Part shown: positions 42,991 to 52,576 of the stretch, piece by piece
Numbering within the stretch: position 1 is the stretch's first letter
Layout: each line of letters begins with the position of its first letter
Assembly: GCF_002192415.1 (NCBI RefSeq)
Contig: NZ_CP021780.1
Span: forward strand, 1,736,001 to 1,800,000
Length of the DNA stretch: 64,000 bases
Direction: 5' to 3'
Source: Paenibacillus donghaensis
Lineage (GTDB): Bacteria; Bacillota; Bacilli; Paenibacillales; Paenibacillaceae
The notes under the pieces: model-generated
The model's database searches: none
Seen by the model: only the letters and a program-made list of their open reading frames with translations
What the model was told of the DNA's origin: nothing
Translations under genes and position numbers: made by a program

Positions 42991-44220
42991 TTATTTGTCC
43001 AGAGAAGCCGGGATCGTCCCGAGCATAGCGCTGTTTCTCAGATCGTTCAGATGTTTGCCAAGGAAACCGGCGAAGGCCAGCAACGAAAAAGCCATTGCTA
43101 CTATATAAAAGACGAAACGCCCTGCATCCTGATAAAGCATGCCGCCGAAGGTTCCGCTTAGCAGTCCGGCAGCACTGGACCATACCACGGTGAAGATGGC
43201 AAGCCCGGTCGCCCGCAGCTGATCCGGTATAATCCGTGTGATGTAACGGACAGCCGTTACGAAATACACTCCAAATGAAAGACTGTGCAACGCCTGGATG
43301 GCAATAACCGAACCCGGGTGATCGGCAGTGGACATCAGCAGGAAACGGACGGCATACATCAGGCTGGCAAAAGCCAGCAGCGGAAGCTCCTTGAACCGTT
43401 CTCCATACTTGCTGAGCGCAAACAGCACCGGAATCTCGCTTATTGCAGAAGCAAGCAGAGCCCAGCCGATCACTTCCTCGCCAGCACCCAGCTGCTTCAG
43501 GCTGATGGTGAGAAAAGCTTCATTCATCCGGTGGCCAAGCGCCAGCACAAACACGCAGCTGAAGAACCAGAGCACCTCTTTTTGCAGCAGGATGGACTTC
43601 AGACTGATCTTAGGGGCCGGCGGGGAGTCAGCGTTCTCTGGTTCAACCGGGGTTCTCTTGACATCCTTCAGACCTAGGGTTATTACCAGCGCAGCGATGA
43701 CGATAATGATACATACAGTCATACTCCATGAAGGACCCAATGCCCGCAGGGCATACCCAACAGTCAACGCAAAAAATGCATAACCCAGTGAACCAAATAC
43801 ACGAATGGCGATGAAGTTGCGCCCATGACGTTCGGCTATTTTGATGGCCATCGTATCTGCCAGCGGAAATACCGGATAATAGAAGAAATAGAATAAGGAC
43901 AAGATAAGCATAACTGTGGAAAATTCAGTGGCCCTGGCCAGCAGCAAGGCCGTTACCAGCTCACCTGCCAGCAGAATGACCATAATCTTACGGATGGTGC
44001 CCAGCCTGTCGCTGATCATGCTCCAGAACAGATTGGACAGTATGGAGATAAGCGGCCCCAGGGAATACAAATAGCCCACCTGTGAGCTGCTGAAGCCCAG
44101 ATGAGTGTAGAATAAAGGGAAATAAGAGACTACCAGCACACTGGTGCCGTAGATGGTGAACATAAAGGAACGCAGCCAGTTCTGATCACTGTACAGGCCG
44201 CCGGTCCGCTGTGAAAGCAT
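42991..44220 (-). CDS. MFS transporter, nucleoside/sugar symporter-like (MFS_1_like)
   Basis: About 409 residues from ATG 44220 (TTTGGAGGAGTGCAATGTA upstream). Twelve hydrophobic segments; SMISDRLGTIRKIM is the loop motif after helix 2, and YPVFPLADTMAIKIAERHGRNFIAIRVFGSLGYA cut here to RVFGSLGYA is characteristic of the LacY/NupG-like MFS_1_like group. Substrate unknown; monocistronic. Confidence 0.85.
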   Translation of the reverse strand: MLSQRTGGLYSDQNWLRSFMFTIYGTSVLVVSYFPLFYTHLGFSSSQVGYLYSLGPLISILSNLFWSMISDRLGTIRKIMVILLAGELVTALLLARATEFSTVMLILSLFYFFYYPVFPLADTMAIKIAERHGRNFIAIRVFGSLGYAFFALTVGYALRALGPSWSMTVCIIIVIAALVITLGLKDVKRTPVEPENADSPPAPKISLKSILLQKEVLWFFSCVFVLALGHRMNEAFLTISLKQLGAGEEVIGWALLASAISEIPVLFALSKYGERFKELPLLAFASLMYAVRFLLMSTADHPGSVIAIQALHSLSFGVYFVTAVRYITRIIPDQLRATGLAIFTVVWSSAAGLLSGTFGGMLYQDAGRFVFYIVAMAFSLLAFAGFLGKHLNDLRNSAMLGTIPASLDK

Positions 44221-44395
44221 TACATTGCACTCCTCCAAATTTCAAATACGGTCAGTATATCATAAAAACAGGCCTGTGGGCTGTGACGCGAACGGATTTC
44301 AGAATCTTTCATGATTTTGCGAAAGTGATTTTGTTGTTTGTACAAATACGCCGATCATATTATAATAATGATGATTTGGATAAGGAGACAACAAT

Positions 44396-45493
44396 GTGGA
44401 GGCACCGTCATTGAGTGAATTAGAGCAAGGCCGTAACCTAAGCCCGCGCGGTCCGATTGGACTGATGAGCAGGGTCTACAAGTACGTGCTGCCCGAAGTT
44501 AGGTCATCGCTTAACCTCTGGCGCCAAGATGCACAAGGGATTCCCGATCCCGAGCTCCGGAAGCAAGCGCTTGCCAGCATTGAAACGAAACAGTTTCACT
44601 GCGAAGGCGGCGGTATTTATGCTGCTGGCAATCTATCGATGAGACATATACTTATTCCGCTTATTGTTGCTTACCAGACGATCAGTGATTATCTCGACAA
44701 CCTGTGTGACCGCAGCACCTCGCTTGATCCCGCCGATTTCCGGCTGCTGCATCAATCCATGCTGGATGCCATTCATCCGGATGCCGAGCCTGTTAATTAT
44801 TATGCGCTTCGCAGTGAGCAGAATGACGGCGGATATTTGAACAAGCTGGTCCGCACATGCCAGGAGATGATTAGACAGCTGCCTGGATATGCGGCCGCTG
44901 CACCCGAGATCCATCAGCTCGCTGTGCTGTACACAGACTTGCAGGTGTACAAGCATATCCGCCCCGAACTCAGGGAATCTACTCTGAAGGAATGGTGGGA
45001 GCAAGAAGGACATCGTGCTCCACAGCTGCTCTGGAATGAATTCGCAGCGGCCACCGGCTCTACGCTGGGTGTGTTTATGCTGTTCCTGTCTTCCTGCGAT
45101 CCCGGGCTGAGCGAAGCTTCTGCAGCTTCGATTCGTGCTGCCTATTTCCCGAATGTATGCGGGCTGCACATCATGCTGGATTACCTGATTGATCAGGACG
45201 AGGACCGGGCCGGTGGAGATCTCAATTTCTGCAATTATTATGACAGCACTGAAATTATGCTGAACCGGATAGCTTCCATCGTTGAGGGAGCGCGTGCAGA
45301 TGTCAGGAAGCTACCTGAGAATTCGATGCACGTAATGGTCATTGAAGGCCTGCTGGCACTTTATTTATCCGATCCGAAAGTCAGCGAACAGCGGGAGGTT
45401 CGCTCCGTATCTAAACGCTTAATGAGGGGAAGTCCGCTTACCAGACTGTTCTTCTTCGCCAACAGCCGCTGGATACGCAAGCATTTGTACTAG
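44396..45493 (+). CDS. ytpB: YtpB-like tetraprenyl-beta-curcumene synthase (DUF2600)
   Basis: 365 residues, GTG start after AAGGAGACAACAAT. The DUF2600 signature is visible: QFHCEGGGIYA, the Asp-rich SDYLDNLCDR near residue 97-106, VCGLHIMLDYLIDQDED, and LNFCNYYDS. In B. subtilis YtpB is a large terpene (sesquarterpene) cyclase acting on C35 prenyl diphosphate. Whether the substrate is the same here is inference. Promoter with TATAAT lies about 30 bp upstream; no prenyltransferase gene is adjacent. Confidence 0.88.
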   Translation: MEAPSLSELEQGRNLSPRGPIGLMSRVYKYVLPEVRSSLNLWRQDAQGIPDPELRKQALASIETKQFHCEGGGIYAAGNLSMRHILIPLIVAYQTISDYLDNLCDRSTSLDPADFRLLHQSMLDAIHPDAEPVNYYALRSEQNDGGYLNKLVRTCQEMIRQLPGYAAAAPEIHQLAVLYTDLQVYKHIRPELRESTLKEWWEQEGHRAPQLLWNEFAAATGSTLGVFMLFLSSCDPGLSEASAASIRAAYFPNVCGLHIMLDYLIDQDEDRAGGDLNFCNYYDSTEIMLNRIASIVEGARADVRKLPENSMHVMVIEGLLALYLSDPKVSEQREVRSVSKRLMRGSPLTRLFFFANSRWIRKHLY

Positions 45494-45561
45494 CAATGCT
45501 GTGAAGCTTCATACTGAATGAGGGTGAAGCTTTCGCACAATCTTAAGGAGGAACAAGCCGT

Positions 45562-46533
45562 ATGACAAAAGTTAAAAAAATCGCAGTATTGACAAGTGGA
45601 GGAGACTCGCAGGGGATGAACGCTGCCGTTCGGGCAGTTGTTCGCAGCGCGCTTTTCTACGGCATTGAGGTCTATGGAATTCAACGCGGATATCAGGGTC
45701 TGCTGAACCGCGACATCTTCCCGATGGATCTGCGCAGTGTAGGCGATATCATTCAGCGCGGAGGCACCATTCTGCAGTCCGCGCGCTGTCTGGAGTTCCT
45801 GAAGCCCGAAGGTCAGCAAAAGGGTGCGGACATTCTGAACGAGATGGGTATCGACGGTCTTGTGGTTATCGGTGGAGACGGATCCTATAAAGGTGCCAAT
45901 AAACTCAGCAAACTGGGTATCAATACGATGGCACTGCCTGGAACCATCGACAACGATATTTCCTTCACCGACTACACCATTGGCTTCGATACGGCAGTGG
46001 GCGTGGTGGTTGACGCAATCAACAAGCTGCGTGACACTATGTCTTCCCATGAACGTTCTTCCATCGTGGAAGTTATGGGACGTCACTGCGGCGATATCGC
46101 TCTGCATGCTGGACTGGCTTCCGGTGCGGAGACCATTCTGGTACCGGAAATGCCTTATGATCTGAATGAAGTGGCTGACCGCATGCGCGATAATTTTGCC
46201 AGAGGCAAACGCCACAGTATTGTAATTGTTGCTGAAGGCGTAGGCAAGGGCGAAGATGTGGCACAGGCACTCAAAGACCGCCATGCTTCCCTGGATGCGC
46301 GGGTAACAGTGCTTGGACATATTCAGCGCGGTGGAACACCGACTCCGGGCGACCGCAACCTGGCCAGCCGGTTGGGTGACTTCGCAGTCCGCAAGCTGAT
46401 CGAAGGCGAATCGGACAAAGCCTGTGGAATCATCAAGGGTGAGCTGACCTTGACCGATATTGATATCGTTGTGAAGACCAAGAAGGATTTTGATCTGAAT
46501 CTGTACGAGCTGGCTTCCCGCTTGTCACAATAG
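45562..46533 (+). CDS. pfkA: 6-phosphofructokinase (ATP-dependent)
   Basis: 323 residues, the key committing step of glycolysis. TSGGDSQGMNAAVRAVVR (nucleotide binding), VIGGDGSYKGA, PGTIDNDI with catalytic Asp, EVMGRHCGD and HIQRGG substrate-binding motifs are all present. The usual SGGDxPGMNA has Q instead of P. AAGGAGGAACAAGCCGT precedes the ATG. Pyruvate kinase, often next in Bacilli, does not follow here; a terminator does. Confidence 0.96.
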   Translation: MTKVKKIAVLTSGGDSQGMNAAVRAVVRSALFYGIEVYGIQRGYQGLLNRDIFPMDLRSVGDIIQRGGTILQSARCLEFLKPEGQQKGADILNEMGIDGLVVIGGDGSYKGANKLSKLGINTMALPGTIDNDISFTDYTIGFDTAVGVVVDAINKLRDTMSSHERSSIVEVMGRHCGDIALHAGLASGAETILVPEMPYDLNEVADRMRDNFARGKRHSIVIVAEGVGKGEDVAQALKDRHASLDARVTVLGHIQRGGTPTPGDRNLASRLGDFAVRKLIEGESDKACGIIKGELTLTDIDIVVKTKKDFDLNLYELASRLSQ

Positions 46534-46578
46534 AGCACAGATCATATTTCTTCTATAGAAATTCTAATATTTACTTCT

Positions 46579-46616
46579 AACAAGCCCCTGCAGCAGCAGC
46601 AGGGGCTTGTTTTTGG
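46579..46616 (+). terminator. Rho-independent terminator of pfkA
   Basis: AACAAGCCCCTGC and GCAGGGGCTTG pair, then TTTTT. Confidence 0.85.
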
Positions 46617-46621
46617 TTGAA

Positions 46622-46680
46622 ATATAAGTATTGCAGGATGCACGCTATAAAAGATCCTTCTATTTCTTGCAGAGACGGTG
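46622..46680 (+). repeat. Repeat R3, partial copy 3
   Basis: GATCCTTCTATTTCTTGCAG followed by AGACGG matches 20140-20165 nearly exactly; the preceding AATATAAGTATTGCAGGATG region is similar too. This copy lacks the second half with the promoter. Confidence 0.45.
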
Positions 46681-46709
46681 CAGTCTATGGCTCCAGGGGG
46701 AAAACTGCA

Positions 46710-46754
46710 TTGACAATATACCCCCACCCGTATATTATATACCCTATGGGGTAT
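46710..46754 (+). promoter_or_regulatory. Promoter with two CsoR/CstR-type operators
   Basis: TTGACA (46710-46715), 17 bp, TATTAT (46733-46738). Operator 1, ATACCCCCACCCGTAT, is at 46718-46733 inside the spacer; operator 2, ATACCCTATGGGGTAT, is at 46739-46754 just after the -10. Both fit the GC-rich core with AT flanks known for CsoR-family repressors. The CstR gene is at the end of the operon, so autoregulation is likely. Confidence 0.8.
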
Positions 46755-46768
46755 AAGGAGGAGTTAAT

Positions 46769-49255
46769 ATGAGCAGAAAAAGCAGGAAAGTGGTTATAAT
46801 TGGCGGTGTAGCCGGAGGGGCTTCCGCCGCCGCAAGATTGCGCAGACTGAATGAAGATGATGAGATTATTATGTTTGAGCGCGGGGAGCATGTGTCTTTT
46901 GCCAACTGTGGTTTGCCATATTATATTGGCGGAGCCATTGATTCTAGGGAGAAGCTGTTTGTACAGACCCCGAAGGGGATAAGGGATCGATTCAATATTG
47001 ATGTGAGAGTATTTATGGAGGTTACAGAGATCAATCGCGAGCTTAAGCAGGTCAAGTTCCGTAATACATTAAACGGGGAAGAAGGCCGGCAGTCATACGA
47101 TATTCTGATCCTGTCTCCCGGTGCCAGACCTGTTATGCCCGATATACGGGGTCTTGCAGAAGCGGACAACCTGTTTACATTAAGGAATATTCCCGATACC
47201 GATAAGATCAAGGCTTACGTGGATGATCAAAATCCAGAACATGCGACGGTTATAGGTGCAGGTTTCATTGGGCTTGAGATGGCTGAGAATCTGCGCGAGC
47301 GCGGAATGGCTGTCACGATCATTGACCGCGGTTCACAGCTGCTGGGTCCGCTGGACCCGGAAATGGCTAAGCCCGTGGAGCAGCATATGAAGCAGCATGG
47401 CGTGAAGATTAGACTAAATGAAGATGTGAAGGCATGCAGAGGCAAGGGGAAGCTGCTCGATTTATCATCTGGCGAAACGATTAGAACAGACCTGATTATC
47501 ATGGCTATAGGTGTCATTCCTGAGAATGAACTAGCCCGCGACAGCGGACTTGAACTGGGCTTCCGGGGAGCGATCCGGGTGAACGAAGCCCTGCAGACCA
47601 GTGATCCCAGCATTTATGCGGTGGGAGACGCCATTGAGGTGAAGGACCGGATTCAGGGTTTCGCCACGATGGTATCCCTGGCCTGGGGGGCTAACCGTCA
47701 GGGGCGGCTGGCAGCCGATCACATCAATGGCAGGGAGGTTAGTTATGATGGAGCGCTCGGGACAGCGATCATTAAGACGTTCGGGCTGACTTCGGCCGCC
47801 ACAGGCAACAATGAGAAGACGCTGGTCCGGCTGGGAGTTCCCTATGAAGTCATTCATATTCATCCCAATTCACATGCGGGTTATTATCCTGGAGGTGCGC
47901 CGATCTCGATCAAGCTGTTGTTTCATCCGCAGAACGGCACCATTTATGGGGCTCAGGCTGTTGGACCCGATGGAGTGGACAAAAGAATTGACGTACTCGC
48001 AACCGCCATTCGGGCTGGTCTGAGCGTTCAGGAGCTTGCTGATCTGGAATTGGCCTATGCACCTCCCTATTCCTCTGCCAAGGACCCGGTTAATATGGCA
48101 GGGTATGTAGCCTCTAATGTAATAGACGGCAGCGTACGCACCATACAGTGGCATGAGGTGGATGCATTCGTGGAGAATGGCGGCGTTCTGATTGATGTCA
48201 GAGACGCAATCGAGCGGCAGGCCGGCTTCATCCCCGGTTCGCTCCATATTCCGCTTGCCGAGCTGAGAACTCGGCTGAGTGAAATTCCACAGCAGCATGA
48301 GATCGCAGTATCCTGCCAGGTCGGATTAAGAGGGTATATCGCCGCCCGTATGCTGACTCAGAAAGGGTATGAGGTGAAGAATCTGGATGGAGGCTACAAG
48401 ACCTACGCAGTAATGAAGCGAGAGAATGGCGGCAACGGGAGAATGAGTCTGCATCCAGAGCAGCCAGCATCATCACAACAGCCGCCGGATACAGTCGAGA
48501 CTTCACCAGTCCCATCGGCAGATCACAGTCTTATCGTGCTGGATGCTTGCGGATTGCAGTGTCCGGGACCTATACTCAAAGTATATGAAGCGGTTCAAGG
48601 CATGGATACGGGGGACAGGCTTCAAATCTCCGCAACCGATTTTGGTTTCGCTATGGATATTGAACAGTGGTGCCTGAAAACTGGGAATGTTCTGGAATCG
48701 CTGGATGTCACCGGTGGCAAGGTACAGGCTGTGCTCAGTAAGGGAGGTGGGGATCAAGCCATTTCCACGCATCCGTCTGCTGTTAAAGAGGGGGCGACTC
48801 TTATTGTGTTCAGCGGAGATCTGGACAAGGCCATTGCTTCTTTTATCCTCGCCTCCGGCGCGGCGGCGATGGGCAAGCAGGTGACCATGTTCTTCACCTT
48901 CTGGGGGCTTAACCTTCTGCGCAAGGATGAGGGGCCTCGCATTAAGAAAAGAGGGATCGACCGGATGTTCGGCCTGATGCTGCCGCGCAGCACGAAACAG
49001 CTGCCGCTCTCCAAACTGAATATGGCTGGTATCGGGCCGAAGATGATCCGCCGCGTGATGCAGCGCAAAAATGTAGAGTCACTGGAGCAACTGATGTCTG
49101 CGGCACAGCAGGCTGGTGTCACGATGATTGCTTGCACCATGAGTATGGATATTATGGGCATTAAGGCGGAAGAGCTGAGAGCTGGAGTCAATTTTGGCGG
49201 AGTGGCCAGTTATATGGGGGCTGCTGAAGATGCCGGTGTCAATCTGTTTATCTAA
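46769..49255 (+). CDS. Four-domain CoA-disulfide/persulfide reductase-rhodanese-TusA-DsrE fusion
   Basis: 828 residues. (1) About 1-445: FAD/NAD(P)H CoA-disulfide reductase with IIGGVAGGASAAARLR and redox Cys47 in FANCGLPYY. (2) About 465-550: rhodanese with active-site Cys516 in SCQVGLRG. (3) About 588-662: TusA with Cys598 in CGLQCPGP. (4) About 675-828: DsrE-like domain (LIVFSGDLDKAIASFILASG, Cys789 in IACTMSMD). Each domain handles persulfide sulfur, so the chain could pass sulfur between four cysteines in one polypeptide. AAGGAGGAGTTAAT precedes the ATG. It is controlled by CstR-type operators and followed by cstR, matching persulfide-stress operons. Confidence 0.92.
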   Translation: MSRKSRKVVIIGGVAGGASAAARLRRLNEDDEIIMFERGEHVSFANCGLPYYIGGAIDSREKLFVQTPKGIRDRFNIDVRVFMEVTEINRELKQVKFRNTLNGEEGRQSYDILILSPGARPVMPDIRGLAEADNLFTLRNIPDTDKIKAYVDDQNPEHATVIGAGFIGLEMAENLRERGMAVTIIDRGSQLLGPLDPEMAKPVEQHMKQHGVKIRLNEDVKACRGKGKLLDLSSGETIRTDLIIMAIGVIPENELARDSGLELGFRGAIRVNEALQTSDPSIYAVGDAIEVKDRIQGFATMVSLAWGANRQGRLAADHINGREVSYDGALGTAIIKTFGLTSAATGNNEKTLVRLGVPYEVIHIHPNSHAGYYPGGAPISIKLLFHPQNGTIYGAQAVGPDGVDKRIDVLATAIRAGLSVQELADLELAYAPPYSSAKDPVNMAGYVASNVIDGSVRTIQWHEVDAFVENGGVLIDVRDAIERQAGFIPGSLHIPLAELRTRLSEIPQQHEIAVSCQVGLRGYIAARMLTQKGYEVKNLDGGYKTYAVMKRENGGNGRMSLHPEQPASSQQPPDTVETSPVPSADHSLIVLDACGLQCPGPILKVYEAVQGMDTGDRLQISATDFGFAMDIEQWCLKTGNVLESLDVTGGKVQAVLSKGGGDQAISTHPSAVKEGATLIVFSGDLDKAIASFILASGAAAMGKQVTMFFTFWGLNLLRKDEGPRIKKRGIDRMFGLMLPRSTKQLPLSKLNMAGIGPKMIRRVMQRKNVESLEQLMSAAQQAGVTMIACTMSMDIMGIKAEELRAGVNFGGVASYMGAAEDAGVNLFI

Positions 49256-49271
49256 AGGGTGGTGAACAAAA

Positions 49272-49532
49272 GTGGAGTATGACAAAGGGATCAAAAACAG
49301 ACTGAAACGGATTGAAGGGCAGGTACGAGGGGTACTGGCTATGCTTGAGGAGGGCAAGGATTGCCGCGAGATTGTTACTCAGCTCACAGCCATCCGCACT
49401 GCCGTGGACCGCACGGTGGGAACTGTCATCGGAGCCAATCTCGAACACTGCATAGAGGAGGAGATGGAGAAAGGTAATTCTCCGCATCAGGTGATCAGTG
49501 AAGCGGTAGAACTGCTCGTCAAGAGCCGTTAA
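49272..49532 (+). CDS. cstR: Persulfide-sensing CsoR-family repressor CstR
   Basis: 86 residues, all-helical CsoR fold (NRLKRIEGQVRGVLAMLEEG). Cysteines fall at 31 and 60, the same numbers as in Staphylococcus aureus CstR. The position that is the copper-ligand His in CsoR (four before the second Cys) is Asn56, so this is a persulfide rather than a copper sensor. GTG start after AAAGGGTGGTGAACAAAA. Last gene of the operon. Confidence 0.9.
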   Translation: MEYDKGIKNRLKRIEGQVRGVLAMLEEGKDCREIVTQLTAIRTAVDRTVGTVIGANLEHCIEEEMEKGNSPHQVISEAVELLVKSR

Positions 49533-49542
49533 GCCATAACCC

Positions 49543-49583
49543 AAAGAGCAGCTGCGAAGTACACCCGCAGCTGCTCTTTTTTC
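49543..49583 (+). terminator. Rho-independent terminator of the cstR operon
   Basis: AAAGAGCAGCTGCG and CGCAGCTGCTCTTTTTT form a 13-bp stem with a 9-nt loop and T run. Confidence 0.88.
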
Positions 49584-49607
49584 ATAAATTGAAATTACTA
49601 TCCATGT

Positions 49608-50977
49608 CTATGCTTCCCGTAGAGCTTGTGCGGCGGCAGCGAATTTGCGCTGAACCTTGATCAGTCGGGCCATCAGCAGCACGGCTCCAATGGCAAGGCC
49701 GGTAATCAGGCCAATCCAGTACCCGTATGCACCCAGGTCTGTATAAGTAGCCAGGACATAACCTGTAGGCAGCCCTATAACCCAGAAAGCTATAAAACAG
49801 ATAATAAAGGCCGGATTCACGTCCTTGTAGCCGCGCAGCACACCTTGCGTAGGGGTGGCGATAGCATCGGAGATCTGGAAGAAGATAGCATAAATCAGGA
49901 AATGCTGAATCAGTGCGATTACTTCCGGTTCTTCCGAATACAATCCGGCCACATGATTGCCGGCGAACAGCAGCACAAGTGCAGTGGCCAGCGAGAGAAT
50001 GGCAGCCAGCCCGATTCCCATGATGCCGTAGGTTCGTGCATCCTTTTGCCGGCCTGATCCGGTTTCGTAGCCTACCAGAATAGTCAGACTTATGCAGATG
50101 CTGAGCGGAATCATATACAGTGTTGAGGCGAAGTTGAGCGCAGCCTGGTGCGCCGCGATGGTCATTGTATCGAAGCTGCTCATCAGCAGCGTGACGGCTG
50201 AGAAGACGGCCTTTCGAAGAAGATCGAGAATCCGATCGGCAGACCGATAGTCAGCAGCTCCTTGAAGCTGCGCAGCGAAATGGCATAATAGTTGCGGAAT
50301 AGCTGCAGTCCTTTGAACGGCTCGGCGCGGTAGACAAACACGAGGGCAATAGCAAAGATTACCCAATAGGTGATTGCCGAAGCTATACCTGCGCCAACAC
50401 CTCCCATACGAGGGAACCCGAAGTTTCCGAAGATCAGCAGGTAGTTCAGCCCAACGTTCACAGGTAGAGCCATCAGGGTGATCAGCATGGAGATTCGGGT
50501 CTGGCCGAGCGCGTCAATACAGCTGCGAAGTACAGTATACCCGAAGAGCGGCACAATGCCGAAAGCGATGGCGCACAGAAAACGGAAGGCGATGTCTCTG
50601 ACCGCAGGCTCCAGGTCCATAAAGTTAAGGATCGGTTTAAGGGCGGCGAAGCCGGCCAGCAGCACCAGCAGTGACACCAGCAGAGAGAGCCATATCCCTT
50701 GAGTGACCTGGTAGGCGACCTCCTTGTTTTTTTTGCTGCCCAGCAGCTGTGAGACGATAGGAGTAATCCCCATCAGTATACCGCTGAGTCCCGTCTGTAC
50801 CGGAATCCAGAGGCTGGTGCCAATGGCTACTCCGGCCAGATCGGCTGTGCCGAATTTGCCGGACATGTTGGTATCGAAGAAGGTGATGGCGGACAAGGAG
50901 ATTTGAGTCACCAGAATCGGAAAAAGAATCTGCAGAAATTGAATCATTTTTTGCTTGAAGGTAAATGTCTGAATCAT
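49608..50977 (-). pseudogene. MATE-family multidrug efflux pump, split by a one-base frameshift
   Basis: The N-terminal part (50977 to about 50212) reads as a MATE transporter (FPILVTQISLSAITFFDTNM) up to GLPIGFSIFFE. The frame then breaks in GAAAGGCCGTC. The rest (about 50210 to 49608) is in another frame from AVFSAVTLLMSSFDTMTIAAHQ to the natural end. Relatives read FFETAVFSAV here, so one base is missing near 50210-50214. Both halves together give a normal MATE length of about 455 residues. It is either a genuine recent inactivation or a sequencing error. Confidence 0.85.
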
Positions 50978-51035
50978 GTAAATGTCCCTCTTATCTATGG
51001 AATTCTAATTATGTATAGTTGAGACTCCGACTCAG

Positions 51036-51065
51036 CAAAAGACCCGGCAGTCAGCCGGGCCTTGA
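51036..51065 (-). terminator. Rho-independent terminator (minus strand)
   Basis: On the minus strand GCCCGGCTGACTGCCGGGTC forms a GC hairpin followed by TTTT, 45 bp beyond the DUF4015 stop. Confidence 0.7.
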
Positions 51066-51109
51066 TGCTTACGTCAGGCTTGCTTTATAAAGGATAAGGG
51101 CTAGAGACC

Positions 51110-52339
51110 TTACTTCTCGTAATCCACACCGGAGGTATAACGGTTGTTGGCGTTCCAGAGCAGGTATTCATCCACATTCTGATCCTTCAGTGCACGGATC
51201 TGTTCTTCAACCTGCTTCTTGCCGTATTTGATATAATGGCCACTGCCCAGCCAACTGGCTGTGAAGTCCTGAATCCAAGGGCGGATAACCGGTTTATAAC
51301 TGCCGAGCGGGCCAAGCTTCTTGTGCGTATCGACCATGGAGCCTTTGATTGTGGCATAAGGATCAAGATCCGGCTCCTTCACATCAAACCAGCCAGTGGA
51401 GTAATGACTCGGATAAACCATTGGACTAATAACGTCGACGTTCTTGGAGATCTTCACGAAATCCTGTCCGATGCCTTCAGCCGCAGGAACGGAAGCGGCA
51501 TAGCCGAAGATATCAACGGAGATGCGCACACCGAGAGGTTCAAGCTCTGCTTTGGCATATTTGACGAAGTCGGCGATAATTTCGACCCTTGGTCTGTCAC
51601 TTTTGGTGTATTTCAGGGTTTCCGCACGTTTCTCAAACCCTTCAGGGAAACGGACATAGTCGAACTGGATTTCCTTGAAGCCCAGCCTGGCCGCTTCCTT
51701 GGCAATAGCGACGTTGTATTTCCAGACGTCTTCATTATATGGATTCACGAAGCTGTCTCCGCCCTTGTTGGCCCAAACTGAGCCGTCCTTGTTCACAAAG
51801 GACATTTCGGGATTTTTTTGGGCAAGAATGGAATCCTTGAACACTACAATGCGTGCAATTGGATATACCTCATGTTTCTTGAGCCGCTCCATCAGCTTGT
51901 TGATGTCTCCGATGAACGGTTGAGGTTTGCCGAGCTTCTGTAGTTCGGTATTCTCCGTCTTATAGGTGATGTAGCCGGTGTCGTCTTTGATGTCAATAAC
52001 CATCGAGTTGAGCTCCGACTTGTCCAGCAGGTCAAGCAGCTGTTCCATCCGTGCGCCGCCCGCACTGTAGGCAGTGACATAAATACCCTTAACCTTGGGC
52101 GCATCCGGTTGTGGGTCCGTGTGGATGGCGCTGTCAGGTGCTGCTGTTCCCGGAGCCGCAGTCGCGCCCGGAACAGGTGATGCTGAGGCGCCGTTGCCTC
52201 CCGAATTGTTGCTGTGTTGTGCAATGACGGGTGGTTTGAGTGCGGATTGAATGGCTGTGTTCATATCCGCATCATGATGGTTTGGCTGTACGCCGACGCC
52301 CCCCAAGGTCATCATTAGTAGTGCCCAGGTGATGTTCAT
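51110..52339 (-). CDS. Secreted DUF4015 putative glycoside hydrolase
   Basis: 409 residues. The N-terminus has a short hydrophobic stretch that may be a signal or anchor (ITWALLMMTLGGVGV), then a low-complexity linker to about residue 80. The DUF4015 (GH13-like TIM barrel) domain follows: KGIYVTAYSAGG, NSMVIDIKDDTGYITY, YPIARIVVFKD, EIQFDYVRFPEG, VDIFGYAAS, VISPMVYPSHYS, PVIRPWIQDF and YLLWNANNRYT. Polysaccharide substrate unknown. AGGGAGAGAATAAAAA precedes the ATG. Confidence 0.88.
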   Translation of the reverse strand: MNITWALLMMTLGGVGVQPNHHDADMNTAIQSALKPPVIAQHSNNSGGNGASASPVPGATAAPGTAAPDSAIHTDPQPDAPKVKGIYVTAYSAGGARMEQLLDLLDKSELNSMVIDIKDDTGYITYKTENTELQKLGKPQPFIGDINKLMERLKKHEVYPIARIVVFKDSILAQKNPEMSFVNKDGSVWANKGGDSFVNPYNEDVWKYNVAIAKEAARLGFKEIQFDYVRFPEGFEKRAETLKYTKSDRPRVEIIADFVKYAKAELEPLGVRISVDIFGYAASVPAAEGIGQDFVKISKNVDVISPMVYPSHYSTGWFDVKEPDLDPYATIKGSMVDTHKKLGPLGSYKPVIRPWIQDFTASWLGSGHYIKYGKKQVEEQIRALKDQNVDEYLLWNANNRYTSGVDYEK

Positions 52340-52504
52340 TTTTTATTCTCTCCCTTTATGTACATTCCCTTAAATTATACAGGGACGGCTGCTTCCATAA
52401 AAGACAGATCTGTAATAATCTCGCCTTAAAATGGGCCGCATAAAAAACCGCTCTTGTTGTTTATAAACGGGATGCATGGATTTAAAACGGATTATGAAAA
52501 AGTA

Positions 52505-52548
52505 AATGCCGCCCGGATTCGGCGTATGACCGAATCCTTGGCGGCAAC
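52505..52548. terminator. Long inverted repeat, probable terminator for the small minus-strand gene
   Basis: GCCGCCCGGATTCGG and CCGAATCCTTGGCGGC pair over about 15 bp with a 7-nt loop. On the minus strand the hairpin is followed by ATTTACTTTTTC. Confidence 0.6.
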
Positions 52549-52576
52549 TATTGAAGTCTTGCACCTGGCAACTTGC

